A stretch of 64,000 nt of DNA from assembly GCF_000484695.1 (NCBI RefSeq), contig NZ_AXVR01000012.1, positions 41,525-105,524 on the forward strand. The letters run 5' to 3'. This stretch comes from Salinispora cortesiana (GTDB lineage: Bacteria > Actinomycetota > Actinomycetes > Mycobacteriales > Micromonosporaceae). Positions 1 through 8,015 of the stretch are shown one piece after another. Below the pieces are notes generated by a model. The model was not told the DNA's origin. It ran no database searches and worked only from the letters and a program-made list of their open reading frames with translations. How positions within the stretch are numbered: position 1 is the stretch's first letter; each line of letters opens with the position of its first letter. The translations under genes and the position numbers were made by a program.

Positions 1-724
1 GCAACGCGGCCCGGGCCTGGTCCCGGGTACATTCGTCCACTGGCCGGGTAGCGTAGCGCGCCTCCCGGTAGACATGTGCGAATTCGGCCAGCACGTCGGC
101 GCTGGCGATCGCGGGCACGCCGGCGGCCGGATCGCCCTGTAGGAGGCGGACCACCAGCTCGGTGGAGGTGTCGCCGGCCAGTTGGCGGACCCCGGCACCG
201 GCGGCGGCCTCCTCCAGGCGAACCCAGCAGGCGATGACCACCGTACGCGGATCGGTGCCGGTGTCGTCGAGGTCCTCCAGGCCGGCGTCGAGCGCGGCGA
301 CGACCTCCCGGGCCGTGCCTTCAGCCGTGCGCGGGACTCGGCGCTCGGACCGGCGCCGAGCGCTTTGACGCAGCACACCGCGCAGGAGCGCCCCGGCAAG
401 GAAGCCGGCGACGGCCAGCCCGGCCAGCCCGAGCAGCGCAAGGAGTGCGGTTCGCAGCCATTCGGGGCGCTGCTGGCTGTTCAGCTCACCCGCGTCACGC
501 GGCTCTACCGGGATCGATGCGACCGGCTCAGCCGTCGGGTACTCCGGCACGAGTGGCAGCTGTTCGGCCGCGGGCGGGATGCGGCTCGCCCCGAGCGACG
601 AATGGGCGGCCGCGACGGTGGCGGCAGCCAACAGGAGCAGCACCGCTGCGACCGGCCACCACCGGCGCAGCACACCGCTGTCGGCGGGAACCGAGGATGC
701 GGATCGGTGCGTCCGGTCCGTCAT
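1..724 (-). CDS. DUF4129 domain membrane protein, C-terminus cut by the window edge
   Basis: The frame opens at ATG (complement of 722-724) and runs open to base 1, so about 241 residues are present and the C-terminal end is missing. An N-terminal hydrophobic helix follows RRWW at about residues 23-40. A second membrane helix (EWLRTALLALLGLAGLAVAGFL) lies near residue 95. A cytoplasmic region after it contains the alanine-rich stretch FAHVYREARYATRPVDE, typical of DUF4129. In actinobacteria this family usually sits beside a MoxR-type ATPase, a DUF58 protein and a transglutaminase-like protein. Those would lie to the left, outside the window. The molecular function of the family is not established. 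The start is 18 bases after the uracil-DNA glycosylase stop, so the two are probably cotranscribed. Confidence 0.7.
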   Translation of the reverse strand, partial: MTDRTHRSASSVPADSGVLRRWWPVAAVLLLLAAATVAAAHSSLGASRIPPAAEQLPLVPEYPTAEPVASIPVEPRDAGELNSQQRPEWLRTALLALLGLAGLAVAGFLAGALLRGVLRQSARRRSERRVPRTAEGTAREVVAALDAGLEDLDDTGTDPRTVVIACWVRLEEAAAGAGVRQLAGDTSTELVVRLLQGDPAAGVPAIASADVLAEFAHVYREARYATRPVDECTRDQARAAL

Positions 725-742
725 CCCATTGCCCCGCAGCCC

Positions 743-1504
743 TTACTCCACCCCGGCCAGTCGCTTCGCCAGGGCGAACACGTCGTCCAGCATCCCTGGT
801 GTCAGCCGCCCGGTAAACGTGTTCTGCTGGCTGACGTGGTAGCAGCCGAGCAGATCCGGTACGGCGCTCCCGGACCAGTGTGCCCCATGCGTGAAAGCGG
901 GTCGCGGGCTGGGCGGGGACATCCCGTACACCCGGTGCAGAGTCGGCCACCACGCGGCCCAGGCGAAGGCGCCCAGCGCGACCACGACCCGCAGGTTCGG
1001 CCGGAGCAGCGCGACTTCGCGGTGCAGCCACGGCCGGCAGGTGTCACGCTCGCCCGGGGTGGGCTTGTTGCCCGGTGGCGCGCAGCGCACCGCCGCGAAG
1101 ACCCGGGTGTGGCGCAGGGTCAACCCGTCGTCGGCAGCGACGCTGGTCGCCTGATTGGCCAGCCCGGCCCGGTGCAGGGCGGCGAAGAGGACATCGCCGG
1201 AGCGGTCGCCGGTGAAGACCCGGCCGGTCCGGTTGCCGCCATGCGCGGCCGGCGCGAGGCCGAGGAGAGCGATGCGGGCCTCCGGGTCACCGAAGCCGGG
1301 CACGGGGCGCCCCCAGTACTCCTGCTCCCGGAAGGCCGCGCGTCGAGTACGGGCTACCTCCTCCCGCCACTCGACGAGGCGGGGGCAGGCGAAGCAGTCG
1401 TTGATCGTCGCATCGAGTGCGGCGAGGTTGGTCGTCCCCGCCGCCGCCCCGGCGACCTGCGCAGCGGTACGTGAGCCGGCGGCAACCGCGCCTGCCCGCT
1501 GCAC
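743..1504 (-). CDS. Uracil-DNA glycosylase, family 5 (UdgB-like)
   Basis: The predicted enzyme removes uracil (and probably other deaminated bases) from DNA to start base-excision repair. The 253-residue product carries a Cys-rich N-terminus (CFAC, residues 37-40) and later cysteines ([16 protein letters not shown]), consistent with the 4Fe-4S cluster of family 4/5 enzymes. The motif [14 protein letters not shown] (about 82-95) is family 5-like: the first motif lacks the acidic residue of family 4 and reads A-A-H. The second motif reads [15 protein letters not shown] chose GTG at 1504 because a GGGAG lies about 8 bases upstream; the frame stays open much further, but that part overlaps the dienelactone hydrolase gene. 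The start is 46 bases after the hydrolase stop, so an operon is likely. Confidence 0.88.
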   Translation of the reverse strand: MQRAGAVAAGSRTAAQVAGAAAGTTNLAALDATINDCFACPRLVEWREEVARTRRAAFREQEYWGRPVPGFGDPEARIALLGLAPAAHGGNRTGRVFTGDRSGDVLFAALHRAGLANQATSVAADDGLTLRHTRVFAAVRCAPPGNKPTPGERDTCRPWLHREVALLRPNLRVVVALGAFAWAAWWPTLHRVYGMSPPSPRPAFTHGAHWSGSAVPDLLGCYHVSQQNTFTGRLTPGMLDDVFALAKRLAGVE

Positions 1505-1550
1505 GCGTCGACTCCCGGCGGGTGTTCCGCCGGGGTTCGCCGATCCGTCT

Positions 1551-2237
1551 TCAGCCAAGCTTCGCCCGGAAGAGTTCCAGGGTGCGGGCCCACGCCGTGG
1601 CGGCGGCCCGTTGGTCAAAGTTCTCCGGCCGGTCCTCGTTGAAGAAGGCGTGCGCGGTGCCCGGGTAGTCGTAGGTCTGGCAGGCGCCGCCACCGGTCTC
1701 GATTGCCCGACGAACGAACTGCACCCCTGGCTCGGCCGAGGTGCCGTCGACCTCGCAGCAGTGGATGGCGGCGGCCTTGCCCGCGTACTCCGTCCACTCC
1801 GGGCGCATTCCCTCCCCGGGCAGCCGAGGGTAGAAGGCCGAGGTCGCCACGATCCGCTCGGACCGGGTAACGGACCAGAGCGCCAGGCTGGCTCCGGCAC
1901 AGAAGCCGACGCAACCGATCTTGCCGGCAACCTCCGGCCGGCCCGCGAGGTAGTCGGCTGCGGCGGCGATATCCGCCGCGGCGGCGTCCAACTGCCCGCT
2001 GTTGAGCAGTTGCCGGGGTTCGTCCGGCTTGTCGGCCGGCGCGCCACGCCGCAGGTCCGGGGCGAGGGCGACGAAGCCGGCCTCAGCGAAGCGGTCAACG
2101 ACCGCTCGGACGTGCGATGCCAGGCCCCACCAGTCCTGGATCACAATGACCGCCGGGCTGGCCGTACCGCCGGGCGGCACCACAAGATACCCCCCGCCCG
2201 TACCACCGTTGCACCGGTACGTCACCATGTCGCCCAT
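1551..2237 (-). CDS. Dienelactone hydrolase family protein
   Basis: This is a 228-residue alpha/beta hydrolase of the dienelactone hydrolase family, which hydrolyses lactones or similar esters; the true substrate cannot be read from the sequence. The family's cysteine nucleophile sits in [16 protein letters not shown] catalytic Asp candidate is in [11 protein letters not shown] and the catalytic His is in [12 protein letters not shown]. There is no signal peptide, so it is probably cytoplasmic. The ATG at 2237 is preceded by AGGAGG with 7-base spacing, which decides the start over the internal ATG three codons later. It heads a probable operon with the uracil-DNA glycosylase and DUF4129 genes. 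The perfect hairpin upstream separates it from the LppU-like gene. Confidence 0.85.
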   Translation of the reverse strand: MGDMVTYRCNGGTGGGYLVVPPGGTASPAVIVIQDWWGLASHVRAVVDRFAEAGFVALAPDLRRGAPADKPDEPRQLLNSGQLDAAAADIAAAADYLAGRPEVAGKIGCVGFCAGASLALWSVTRSERIVATSAFYPRLPGEGMRPEWTEYAGKAAAIHCCEVDGTSAEPGVQFVRRAIETGGGACQTYDYPGTAHAFFNEDRPENFDQRAAATAWARTLELFRAKLG

Positions 2238-2376
2238 CGGCCGTCCTCCTAGCGGTCAGTCATCGTTGGCTGGTCGCCCAGTGGTCCTACGTGCCGGTAG
2301 CCTGCCACGCCACGCGAGCCCCGGGAAGACGCCGGAGAAGTGGCGTTCACCTCCCGAACACCAATCGATGACCCAG

Positions 2377-2421
2377 GTACGGCGACGGCGGCGGGGTGAA
2401 GCCGCGCCGCCGTCGCCGTAC
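2377..2421 (-). terminator. Perfect 17-bp inverted repeat, probable terminator
   Basis: Bases 2377-2393 and 2405-2421 are exact reverse complements (17 bp) around an 11-base loop. The structure begins 14 bases past the stop of the LppU-like gene and lies upstream of the dienelactone hydrolase. No U-tract is present, as is usual for high-GC actinobacterial terminators. Confidence 0.75.
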
Positions 2422-2434
2422 TCCCGTACGCCGC

Positions 2435-2938
2435 TCAGGAGTTGGTGGTCAGGCAGAGCAGATAGCCCGTCTCGCCCGGCACGATGTTGCTGAAGATGAA
2501 GTACTCCTCGTTCTCCTGGAAGAACTGGTCACACGCTTCACCGGACTCGGCCTGCGCCTCGGTCTGATCGTCAACCCGACCGACCACCTTGTACGTCGCC
2601 TCGGCGGAGGCACAGTCGACGACCTTGCCACCGTCGACCTCCTCCAGCTCGTCGCTGATGGTCGTGGGTAGTTCGGCGATGCAGTCACCAGCCTTGGCTT
2701 CCGCGGTCTCGTCCGTCCCGCCGAGCACCGCGCCGAGGCCGAACTTGAGGCCAACGACCACCAGGAACGCGACGATCGCGCCAACGATGCCGAGAACCTT
2801 CTTGCGGCCGGACTTCCGAGCTGGCTCTGGAGCCGGAACCGGGGCCGAGGCACCCGCCTGGGCTGCGTCGGTTGGCGGCTGGGCACCAGCTGGCTGCGGG
2901 ACGTCGGGTTGGGCGGGGGGTACGACCTGCTCCGGCAC
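2435..2938 (-). CDS. Membrane-anchored LppU/SCO3897-like protein
   Basis: The 167-residue product starts with a Pro/Ala-rich cytoplasmic tail (residues 1-45) ending in a basic RKSGRKK patch. One membrane helix follows (VLGIVGAIVAFLVVVGLKFGL), then an exported domain of about 100 residues. That domain has AGDCI, VVDCASAEATYKVVGRV, EACDQFF and a final LLCLTTNS. The four cysteines and the GDC opening resemble the actinobacterial LppU family, whose function is unknown. GTG at 2938 is chosen because GGAAGGAA lies just upstream. It appears to be a single-gene unit closed by the 17-bp hairpin. Family assignment is from memory of the fold pattern and is moderate. Confidence 0.65.
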   Translation of the reverse strand: MPEQVVPPAQPDVPQPAGAQPPTDAAQAGASAPVPAPEPARKSGRKKVLGIVGAIVAFLVVVGLKFGLGAVLGGTDETAEAKAGDCIAELPTTISDELEEVDGGKVVDCASAEATYKVVGRVDDQTEAQAESGEACDQFFQENEEYFIFSNIVPGETGYLLCLTTNS

Positions 2939-3087
2939 GATATTTCCTTCCGGGGGTTAATAGTGCGGAGCACACCGTAGACGATCAACAACGACGCCAT
3001 TGCCCCGCAGCCTCATCCCTTCGGCCAATTTCAACGCGAGAAGGTGTGAGTCTTCGCATTCGGGATCGGCCCGGAGCTCCCCAACGC

Positions 3088-4110
3088 TCACCCGGTGGGC
3101 GTGACACTCGGCGCAGGCGCGGATGTCGGCGGGGCCTCCGGCACGGTCGGTGAGGTCTCCGGCACGGTAGGCGTAGCAGCGGATTCCGGTTGGACCGTGC
3201 CGGGTGGAGCGGGAAGGTCCGGCGGAGACGCATCAGTCGTGGGCCGCGGCCCGAACGGTGCCGCCTCCGGACAGTACGGGTAACCGCGCAGCAGCGGGTT
3301 GGCGCTGCCGACCTCATCCCGGCTGATCACATCCCGCACGTCATCGCAGTCCGGGTAGCCGAGCCGGATCGGGTCGCCGTTCTGGTCGAACAGCCGCGCG
3401 TAGTCCACCAGCTGCCCCTCGGTGTCATAGACGAAGACGTCACGGATGTGGTCGTACCGGCTGTCGACCGAGATCGGAGCGTAGTAGCCGTCGTCGTTTC
3501 CGTGTCGATTCTCCAGTTGGACCAGCCCCACCAGCCCGAACCCGACGAGCAGCAGGTTGCCGAGCAACAGCAGGTGTCGTGGCCAGGTCCGCGGCCCAGG
3601 CTCCCGGCGACCGAGCATGACCGACGCGACGACCAGAGCCACCAGGACCATCAGGCCAAGCTGGAGGTTGTCGTCGAACCGGGGTAGCAGGCCGAACCCG
3701 TCATCCGCACTCAGGAAGGTCAGCAGCATCGCCGCGAGGTAGCCGCGCAGAATCCACCAGCCCGGGATGAGTAGGTGCAGGAAGGCCCGCACCGTGGGAT
3801 ACCCGAGGGGTCGGCCGAGCTGCCGGTCGAGCGTGTTCAGCCGGGCATGGACCCGGTTGACGAAGGCGGTCAGCTCTCCGGTCACCGGCCGGCGACCGGC
3901 ACCGACCCCGGCGGCGATCCGCAGCTCAACGGCGTACGCCTCCGGCTCGCCGAGCCGTTCCACCAGCGTCCCACCGGACTCGACGGCGACCACCGCGAGG
4001 TGCTCTGGCAAATCCTCGGTCAGCTCGTCGCGGATCGACGGCGGCAGGTCGTTGAGGGCGCCTCGAACTCGGGCGACATAGCCGGCTATCTCCTGCTCAG
4101 TGACGGTCAT
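3088..4110 (-). CDS. HAAS-domain integral membrane protein
   Basis: The product is 340 residues. Residues 1-75 (MTVTEQEIAGYV, then DELTEDLPEHL and LGEPEAYAVELR) match the HAAS domain that accompanies PadR regulators. Three to four hydrophobic segments follow (HLLIPGWWILRGYLAAMLLTFL, LGLMVLVALVVASVML, HLLLLGNLLLVGFGLVGLV). A hydrophilic extracytoplasmic region with four cysteines comes next (YPDCDDV, YPYCPEA), and the tail is Pro/Thr-rich. ATG at 4110 shares the ATGA overlap with the PadR stop codon, which fixes the start and implies translational coupling. By family context it is a membrane signalling partner or target of the PadR protein; the ligand or function is unknown. Confidence 0.8.
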   Translation of the reverse strand: MTVTEQEIAGYVARVRGALNDLPPSIRDELTEDLPEHLAVVAVESGGTLVERLGEPEAYAVELRIAAGVGAGRRPVTGELTAFVNRVHARLNTLDRQLGRPLGYPTVRAFLHLLIPGWWILRGYLAAMLLTFLSADDGFGLLPRFDDNLQLGLMVLVALVVASVMLGRREPGPRTWPRHLLLLGNLLLVGFGLVGLVQLENRHGNDDGYYAPISVDSRYDHIRDVFVYDTEGQLVDYARLFDQNGDPIRLGYPDCDDVRDVISRDEVGSANPLLRGYPYCPEAAPFGPRPTTDASPPDLPAPPGTVQPESAATPTVPETSPTVPEAPPTSAPAPSVTPTG

Positions 4111-4439
4111 GCCGCCCTCCCCCGATCGTCGAGCAGCGTGTCCATGGTGGTGGCGAACGAGCGCCAGAGCTTGCCAGAGCGGGCGAACTGATCGCGGCCG
4201 GCGGCGTTCAGCGAGTAGTACTTGCGGTGCGGACCGGATTCGCTGGGCACCACGTACGTGGTGAGTAGGCCGGCTGCGAAGAGGCGGCGCAACGTGCCGT
4301 AGACCGAGGCGTCGCCCACCTCCGCCAGGCCGGCGTCGCGCAGCCGACGCAGGATGTCGTAGCCGTAGCCGTCCTCTTCCCGGAGCACCGCGAGGACAGC
4401 CAGGTCCAGCACGCCCTTCAGGAGCTGTGTGGTGTCCAT
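4107..4439 (-). CDS. PadR family transcriptional regulator
   Basis: A 110-residue winged-helix regulator beginning MDTTQLLKGVLDLAVLAVL, the usual PadR N-terminus. GYDILRRL, ASVYGTLRRLFAAGLL and RKYYSLNAAGRDQF follow. PadR proteins normally repress their own operon and release DNA on ligand binding or stress. An ATG seven codons further upstream (4460) is in frame. I prefer 4439 because it gives the conserved family start and because the promoter-like TTGACG/TACTGT places the transcript start at about 4440, giving a leaderless message. The gene overlaps the HAAS gene by 4 bases. Confidence 0.85.
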   Translation of the reverse strand: MDTTQLLKGVLDLAVLAVLREEDGYGYDILRRLRDAGLAEVGDASVYGTLRRLFAAGLLTTYVVPSESGPHRKYYSLNAAGRDQFARSGKLWRSFATTMDTLLDDRGRAA

Positions 4440-4476
4440 ACATAGAACAGTAGTATTCAATGCACAGTAGCGTCAA
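4440..4476 (-). promoter_or_regulatory. Promoter of the padR-HAAS operon with a CTACTGT direct repeat
   Basis: Read on the minus strand, TTGACG (complement of 4471-4476) and TACTGT (4447-4452) are separated by 18 bases. The expected start is at about 4440, next to the ATG at 4439. CTACTGT occurs twice (4464-4470 and 4447-4453), once right after the -35 box and once over the -10 box, a plausible autoregulatory binding site. This is inference from pattern and position. Confidence 0.5.
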
Positions 4477-4675
4477 CCCGAGAGTCCGACTGGACCCCAC
4501 GGCGGGCACCGCGAGGCCCGGCGCACGGACGCGACCGCCAGCACCCTGCGCCTAGCCAGCCAGGCCCAGAGGAAGGCCGTCCCGCACTGCCACGACGACG
4601 GAGGGGCTCCGCCGCCTGCAGAACCTGCCCGGTGGACATGACAAGCTGAGCCCAACTGGCCAAGAGAAGCAACTA

Positions 4676-6424
4676 CTAGCTGAGTCCACTCCAGGGCAGG
4701 CGAGCCGGAGCAGGGAACTGTGCATGATAGATGGCAGCGGAGGCCTCCCGGCTCCACTGCGGCATCCCTTCCGGCAGGTCCATCGGGTCAACGATCACCT
4801 CGATGAGGGTCAACCGGTCCGGACGCTCGTCGACACTATCCAAGATCTCGGCTAGCTCCGCCTCGGTGCGGGCGGTGCGCACCACGAAGGATCCCTCCGC
4901 GGCAAACACCGCCGGCAGTGCGCTGTATCGCCAATCCGGTATCTCCGCGTAAGCCTGAACTTCTTCGCCAACCGCTTTTTCGAGTGCCCGCTCGGTAGTA
5001 TATCCACGATTATTGATCACGAAGATGATCGGATGTTGGCCGTAGGCAAACATCCGACTGATTTCCTGCGGGGACATTTGCAGGCCCCCATCACCAGAAA
5101 TCGCCACCACCCGCCGCTCCGGCACCGCAACCCCGGCACCGAAGGCTGCCGGAACAACATAACCGGCCGAGCTCCATATCGGCGCGGTCAAGACAAACAC
5201 CCCAACCGGTAGCCGCATCATCGCGGCACCGAAGAAAGCCGTCCCGACCTCCCCGACCAAGACATCCCCTGGACGTAGCACCTCCTGAACTGCCGGCCAG
5301 AGTCGCTCGTGACTGATTGGCTCGCCGCTCGCCCGGTCCAGCTTGGAACATTTATGCAACAAGGTCGCAGTGCGCGGCCAGTCACTCGTTCGGCTGGCGG
5401 CCATCTCGTGCAACCGGCCCAGTGCCGCCGCCATGGAGATCGGGCCGAAACGGGTGCCGGCGACCGTTGCCACGTCCCGCCCCAGGTTAATGATCCGATC
5501 CGGGTCCAGGTCTGCGGTGAACAGACCGCTCCAGTCGTAAAATATGACACCCAAACAGACCAGGACGTCGGCACCTTCGACCACTTCCCGGACCGAATCA
5601 GGACTCTCAAGGCCGTTGTAGACCCCAACAAAGCGAACGTCAGACTCGTCAAACAGACCCCGACCGAGCGCCTGCGTCGCAACCGGCCAGTTGTACTCGC
5701 TCGCGAACGCGGCGACCGCGGGCCCGAGGCCCAGGCGGATCGGCATGCTTCCCACCAGCAGCACCGGCCGCTCCGCGTCCGCGAGTCGGCGTTCCGCAGC
5801 AGCGGCGAACGCGTCCAGCTGCCCGGGGTTGGTTACCGGATCCGGGCGGGCAAAACGTCGCACCGGCCGCGCGACGGGAGTTAGCGCCACATCACCGGGA
5901 ATCCGGATGTACACGGGCCGCTGCTGCAACCAGCACTCGGCCAGCACCCGGTCGATCTCCCTCAAGGCACATTCCGGGGTCAACGAGGTTTGGGCAACCG
6001 TCACCTCGCACGCCATCCGCGCCCAATGGTCGGAGTCGCCATCCACAAGCGAGTGATGAATCGAGGTGCGCCGCTGCATTATTTCCAGTGAAGGACCACC
6101 CACGATCGAAACAATCGGCACCGACTCAACCATCGCACCAGCCAAGGCGTTGATGGCCGATAATTCACCCGGACCAAACTGGGTGATGATTGCCCCTACC
6201 CCGGCAACCCGCGCGTAGCCGTCCGCGCTGTAGCCGGCGTTGAGCTCGTTTGAACTGCCCACCCAGTCAATACCATCGAAGGCCATGACCTGATCAGTGA
6301 AGTCCATCGCATAGTCGCCGGGCACGCCGAACACATAGCGCACCCCCAGGTCGTGAAGGCGACCAAGCAACAGTTCGCCGACCGTGACCGCCCCCGCTTC
6401 CCCTTCCACCGCACCTCCATCCAC
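4676..6424 (-). CDS. Thiamine diphosphate-dependent 2-keto acid decarboxylase (pyruvate/indolepyruvate decarboxylase family)
   Basis: The 582-residue product has the three-domain plan of pyruvate/indolepyruvate decarboxylases, which convert a 2-keto acid to an aldehyde plus CO2. SNELNAGYSADGYAR holds the cofactor-activating Glu. The twin His of this family is in IHHSLVDGDSDHWAR, which argues against acetolactate synthase. The diphosphate/Mg motif runs from AISGDGGLQMS to VINNRGYTTE. No signal peptide is visible. The gene is clearly lower in GC than its neighbours: bases 4981-5040 have 29 G+C of 60, and codons such as TAT, ATA and AAT appear. It sits alone between two conserved actinobacterial units, suggesting horizontal acquisition. 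Substrate (pyruvate, indolepyruvate, phenylpyruvate or a branched-chain keto acid) cannot be decided. ATG at 6424 is used; a GTG about 12 codons in (VTVGELL) is also possible. Confidence 0.85.
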   Translation of the reverse strand: MDGGAVEGEAGAVTVGELLLGRLHDLGVRYVFGVPGDYAMDFTDQVMAFDGIDWVGSSNELNAGYSADGYARVAGVGAIITQFGPGELSAINALAGAMVESVPIVSIVGGPSLEIMQRRTSIHHSLVDGDSDHWARMACEVTVAQTSLTPECALREIDRVLAECWLQQRPVYIRIPGDVALTPVARPVRRFARPDPVTNPGQLDAFAAAAERRLADAERPVLLVGSMPIRLGLGPAVAAFASEYNWPVATQALGRGLFDESDVRFVGVYNGLESPDSVREVVEGADVLVCLGVIFYDWSGLFTADLDPDRIINLGRDVATVAGTRFGPISMAAALGRLHEMAASRTSDWPRTATLLHKCSKLDRASGEPISHERLWPAVQEVLRPGDVLVGEVGTAFFGAAMMRLPVGVFVLTAPIWSSAGYVVPAAFGAGVAVPERRVVAISGDGGLQMSPQEISRMFAYGQHPIIFVINNRGYTTERALEKAVGEEVQAYAEIPDWRYSALPAVFAAEGSFVVRTARTEAELAEILDSVDERPDRLTLIEVIVDPMDLPEGMPQWSREASAAIYHAQFPAPARLPWSGLS

Positions 6425-6461
6425 GGTGCTCTTAGCCGGCCCTGAGACAGCCTCACCCTAT

Positions 6462-6492
6462 CCGAACCGCCCAAAGGACAAAGCTGGTTCGG
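6462..6492 (-). terminator. Weak hairpin after the eno-ppx operon
   Basis: CCGAACC (6462-6468) and GGTTCGG (6486-6492) can pair across a 17-base loop, 35 bases beyond the ppx/gppA stop. The stem is only 7 bp, so this is a tentative terminator for the minus-strand operon. Confidence 0.35.
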
Positions 6493-6526
6493 TGGCATTG
6501 ATCCTGGGCTGGTCGGGTGCCTGCTC

Positions 6527-7468
6527 CTACCGCAGGCTGTAGCCGATACCGTCGAGAATGTCGTGCTCGGACGCGACCACGAAGTCCTTGCCCGAACGCT
6601 CCATAGTCACGCGAAGCACCAGGGCACCCGCCGCGATCACGTCGGCCCGGCCCGGATGCATCACCGGGATCGCCAGCCGCTGCGCACGGGTCGCCACCAG
6701 CAGGTCGGACGTCACCTCCGCCACCGCCCGGTAGGACACCCGGGCGTGGTGGATCCGCTGCGGGTCGTACCCGGTCAGCCCTTCGGCGATGGCGACCACC
6801 GTGGTGACGGAGCCAGCGAGCCCGACCAGCGTGGCGGCTTCCCGACCGGGCACCGCATCGAGCGCCTGGTCCACCGCAGCCACGATGTCCGCCTCGGCCG
6901 CCCTGATCTCGGCGGGATCCGGCGGGTCACTCGCCAGATGCCGTTCGGTCATCCGGACACAGCCAATGTCCACCGAGATCGCTGCCGCCACCCCACCGGT
7001 GCTGGTGCCCACGACGAACTCCGTCGAACCGCCGCCGATGTCGACCACCAGGTATGGCTCCCGGGTCGAGCCGGGCAGGCCACGAACTGCCCCGGTGAAC
7101 GAGAGTCGTGCCTCCTCCTCCCCGGTCACCACCTCCGGGGCGACCCCCAGCGTCCGCTCCACCATGTCGCGGAAGTCGGCGGCGTTCTCCGCATCCCGGG
7201 AGGCCGACGTGGCACACATCCGCACTCGGTCGACGCCCATCTTCTCGATCTCGGCGGCGTACTCCGCCAGCGCCACCCGGGTCCGCTCGATCGCCTCCGG
7301 GGCCAGCCGACCGGTGCGGTCGACGCCCTGGCCCAGCCGAACAGTCTCCAGTCGGCGGCTCAGCTCGACCAGCGGCGCGCCCGCTCCAGCGCTCGGATCC
7401 GGCAGATCGGCGACCAACAGGCGAATCGAGTTGGTCCCGCAGTCGATGGCGGCCACACGCGTCGTCAC
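6527..7468 (-). CDS. Ppx/GppA family phosphatase
   Basis: A 313-residue exopolyphosphatase/pppGpp phosphohydrolase-family protein with the actin-like ATPase fold. AAIDCGTNSIRLLVADL is the first phosphate motif, and LVVDIGGGSTEFVVG and LVGLAGSVTTVVAI are the second and adenosine-region motifs. At this length it lacks the C-terminal HD domains of the long E. coli enzymes and matches the short actinobacterial type, so it probably hydrolyses short polyphosphates. It is the last gene of the run eno, ftsB-like, DUF501, NAG synthase, ppx, with 33 bases between it and the preceding stop. ATG at 7468 gives the canonical MTTRVAAIDCGTNS start. Confidence 0.92.
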   Translation of the reverse strand: MTTRVAAIDCGTNSIRLLVADLPDPSAGAGAPLVELSRRLETVRLGQGVDRTGRLAPEAIERTRVALAEYAAEIEKMGVDRVRMCATSASRDAENAADFRDMVERTLGVAPEVVTGEEEARLSFTGAVRGLPGSTREPYLVVDIGGGSTEFVVGTSTGGVAAAISVDIGCVRMTERHLASDPPDPAEIRAAEADIVAAVDQALDAVPGREAATLVGLAGSVTTVVAIAEGLTGYDPQRIHHARVSYRAVAEVTSDLLVATRAQRLAIPVMHPGRADVIAAGALVLRVTMERSGKDFVVASEHDILDGIGYSLR

Positions 7469-7501
7469 GCCCGCAACCCTACGGCAGGCCGGACGGCCCG
7501 C

Positions 7502-8014
7502 TCAGAGCCGCAGCAGCATTCGGGTGTTGCCGAGCGTGTTCGGCTTGACCCGCTCCAGGTCGAGAAACTCCGCGACACCCTCGTCGTACGAGCGCAGCAG
7601 CTGTTCGTAGACCGGATGCGGCACCGGCGCCCCGTCGATCTCGGTGAACCCGAACGTGCCGAAGAAGCGAGTCTCGAAGGTGAGCACAAAGATTCGTGAC
7701 ACGCCCAACTCCCGGGCCACGTCGATCAGGTCGCCCACGATCCGGTGCCCGATCCGGCCGCCCCGACGGGTCGGGTCAACCGCCACCGTCCGGATCTCCG
7801 CCAGGTCCTCCCACATGACGTGTAGGGCGCCGCAGCCGACCACGTCCCCAGCGGGTGTCACCGCGACCCGGAACTCCTGCACCTGCTCATACAGGGTCAC
7901 GGTCGCCTTGCTGAGCAGCCGCCGGCCATCGGCGTACGTGTCGATCAGCCGCCGAATTCCCCGAACGTCCGCCGTCCGGGCTCGACGGAGCACGATCCCG
8001 CCGGCGGCGATCAT
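7502..8014 (-). CDS. Amino-acid N-acetyltransferase (short-form N-acetylglutamate synthase)
   Basis: A 170-residue GNAT protein that probably acetylates glutamate for arginine synthesis, as the short actinobacterial NAG synthases do. Acetyl-CoA binding is indicated by AEIRTVAVDPTRRGGRIGHRIVGDL, and the typical FVLTFETRFFGTFGFTEID follows. There is no amino-acid kinase domain, unlike proteobacterial ArgA. The start lies one base after the DUF501 stop, so the two are tightly coupled. It is embedded in the eno-ppx operon away from other arg genes in this window. Specificity for glutamate is inferred from family resemblance. Confidence 0.8.
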   Translation of the reverse strand: MIAAGGIVLRRARTADVRGIRRLIDTYADGRRLLSKATVTLYEQVQEFRVAVTPAGDVVGCGALHVMWEDLAEIRTVAVDPTRRGGRIGHRIVGDLIDVARELGVSRIFVLTFETRFFGTFGFTEIDGAPVPHPVYEQLLRSYDEGVAEFLDLERVKPNTLGNTRMLLRL

Positions 8015-8015
8015 C

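Noticed and set aside
743..2098. Full-length extension of the uracil-DNA glycosylase frame
   Set aside because: The upstream part overlaps the dienelactone hydrolase in another frame and is not conserved; the GTG at 1504 has a ribosome-binding site.
4473..4790. Small minus-strand frames between PadR and the decarboxylase
   Set aside because: They lack ribosome-binding sites and conserved features, and they run into the decarboxylase gene.
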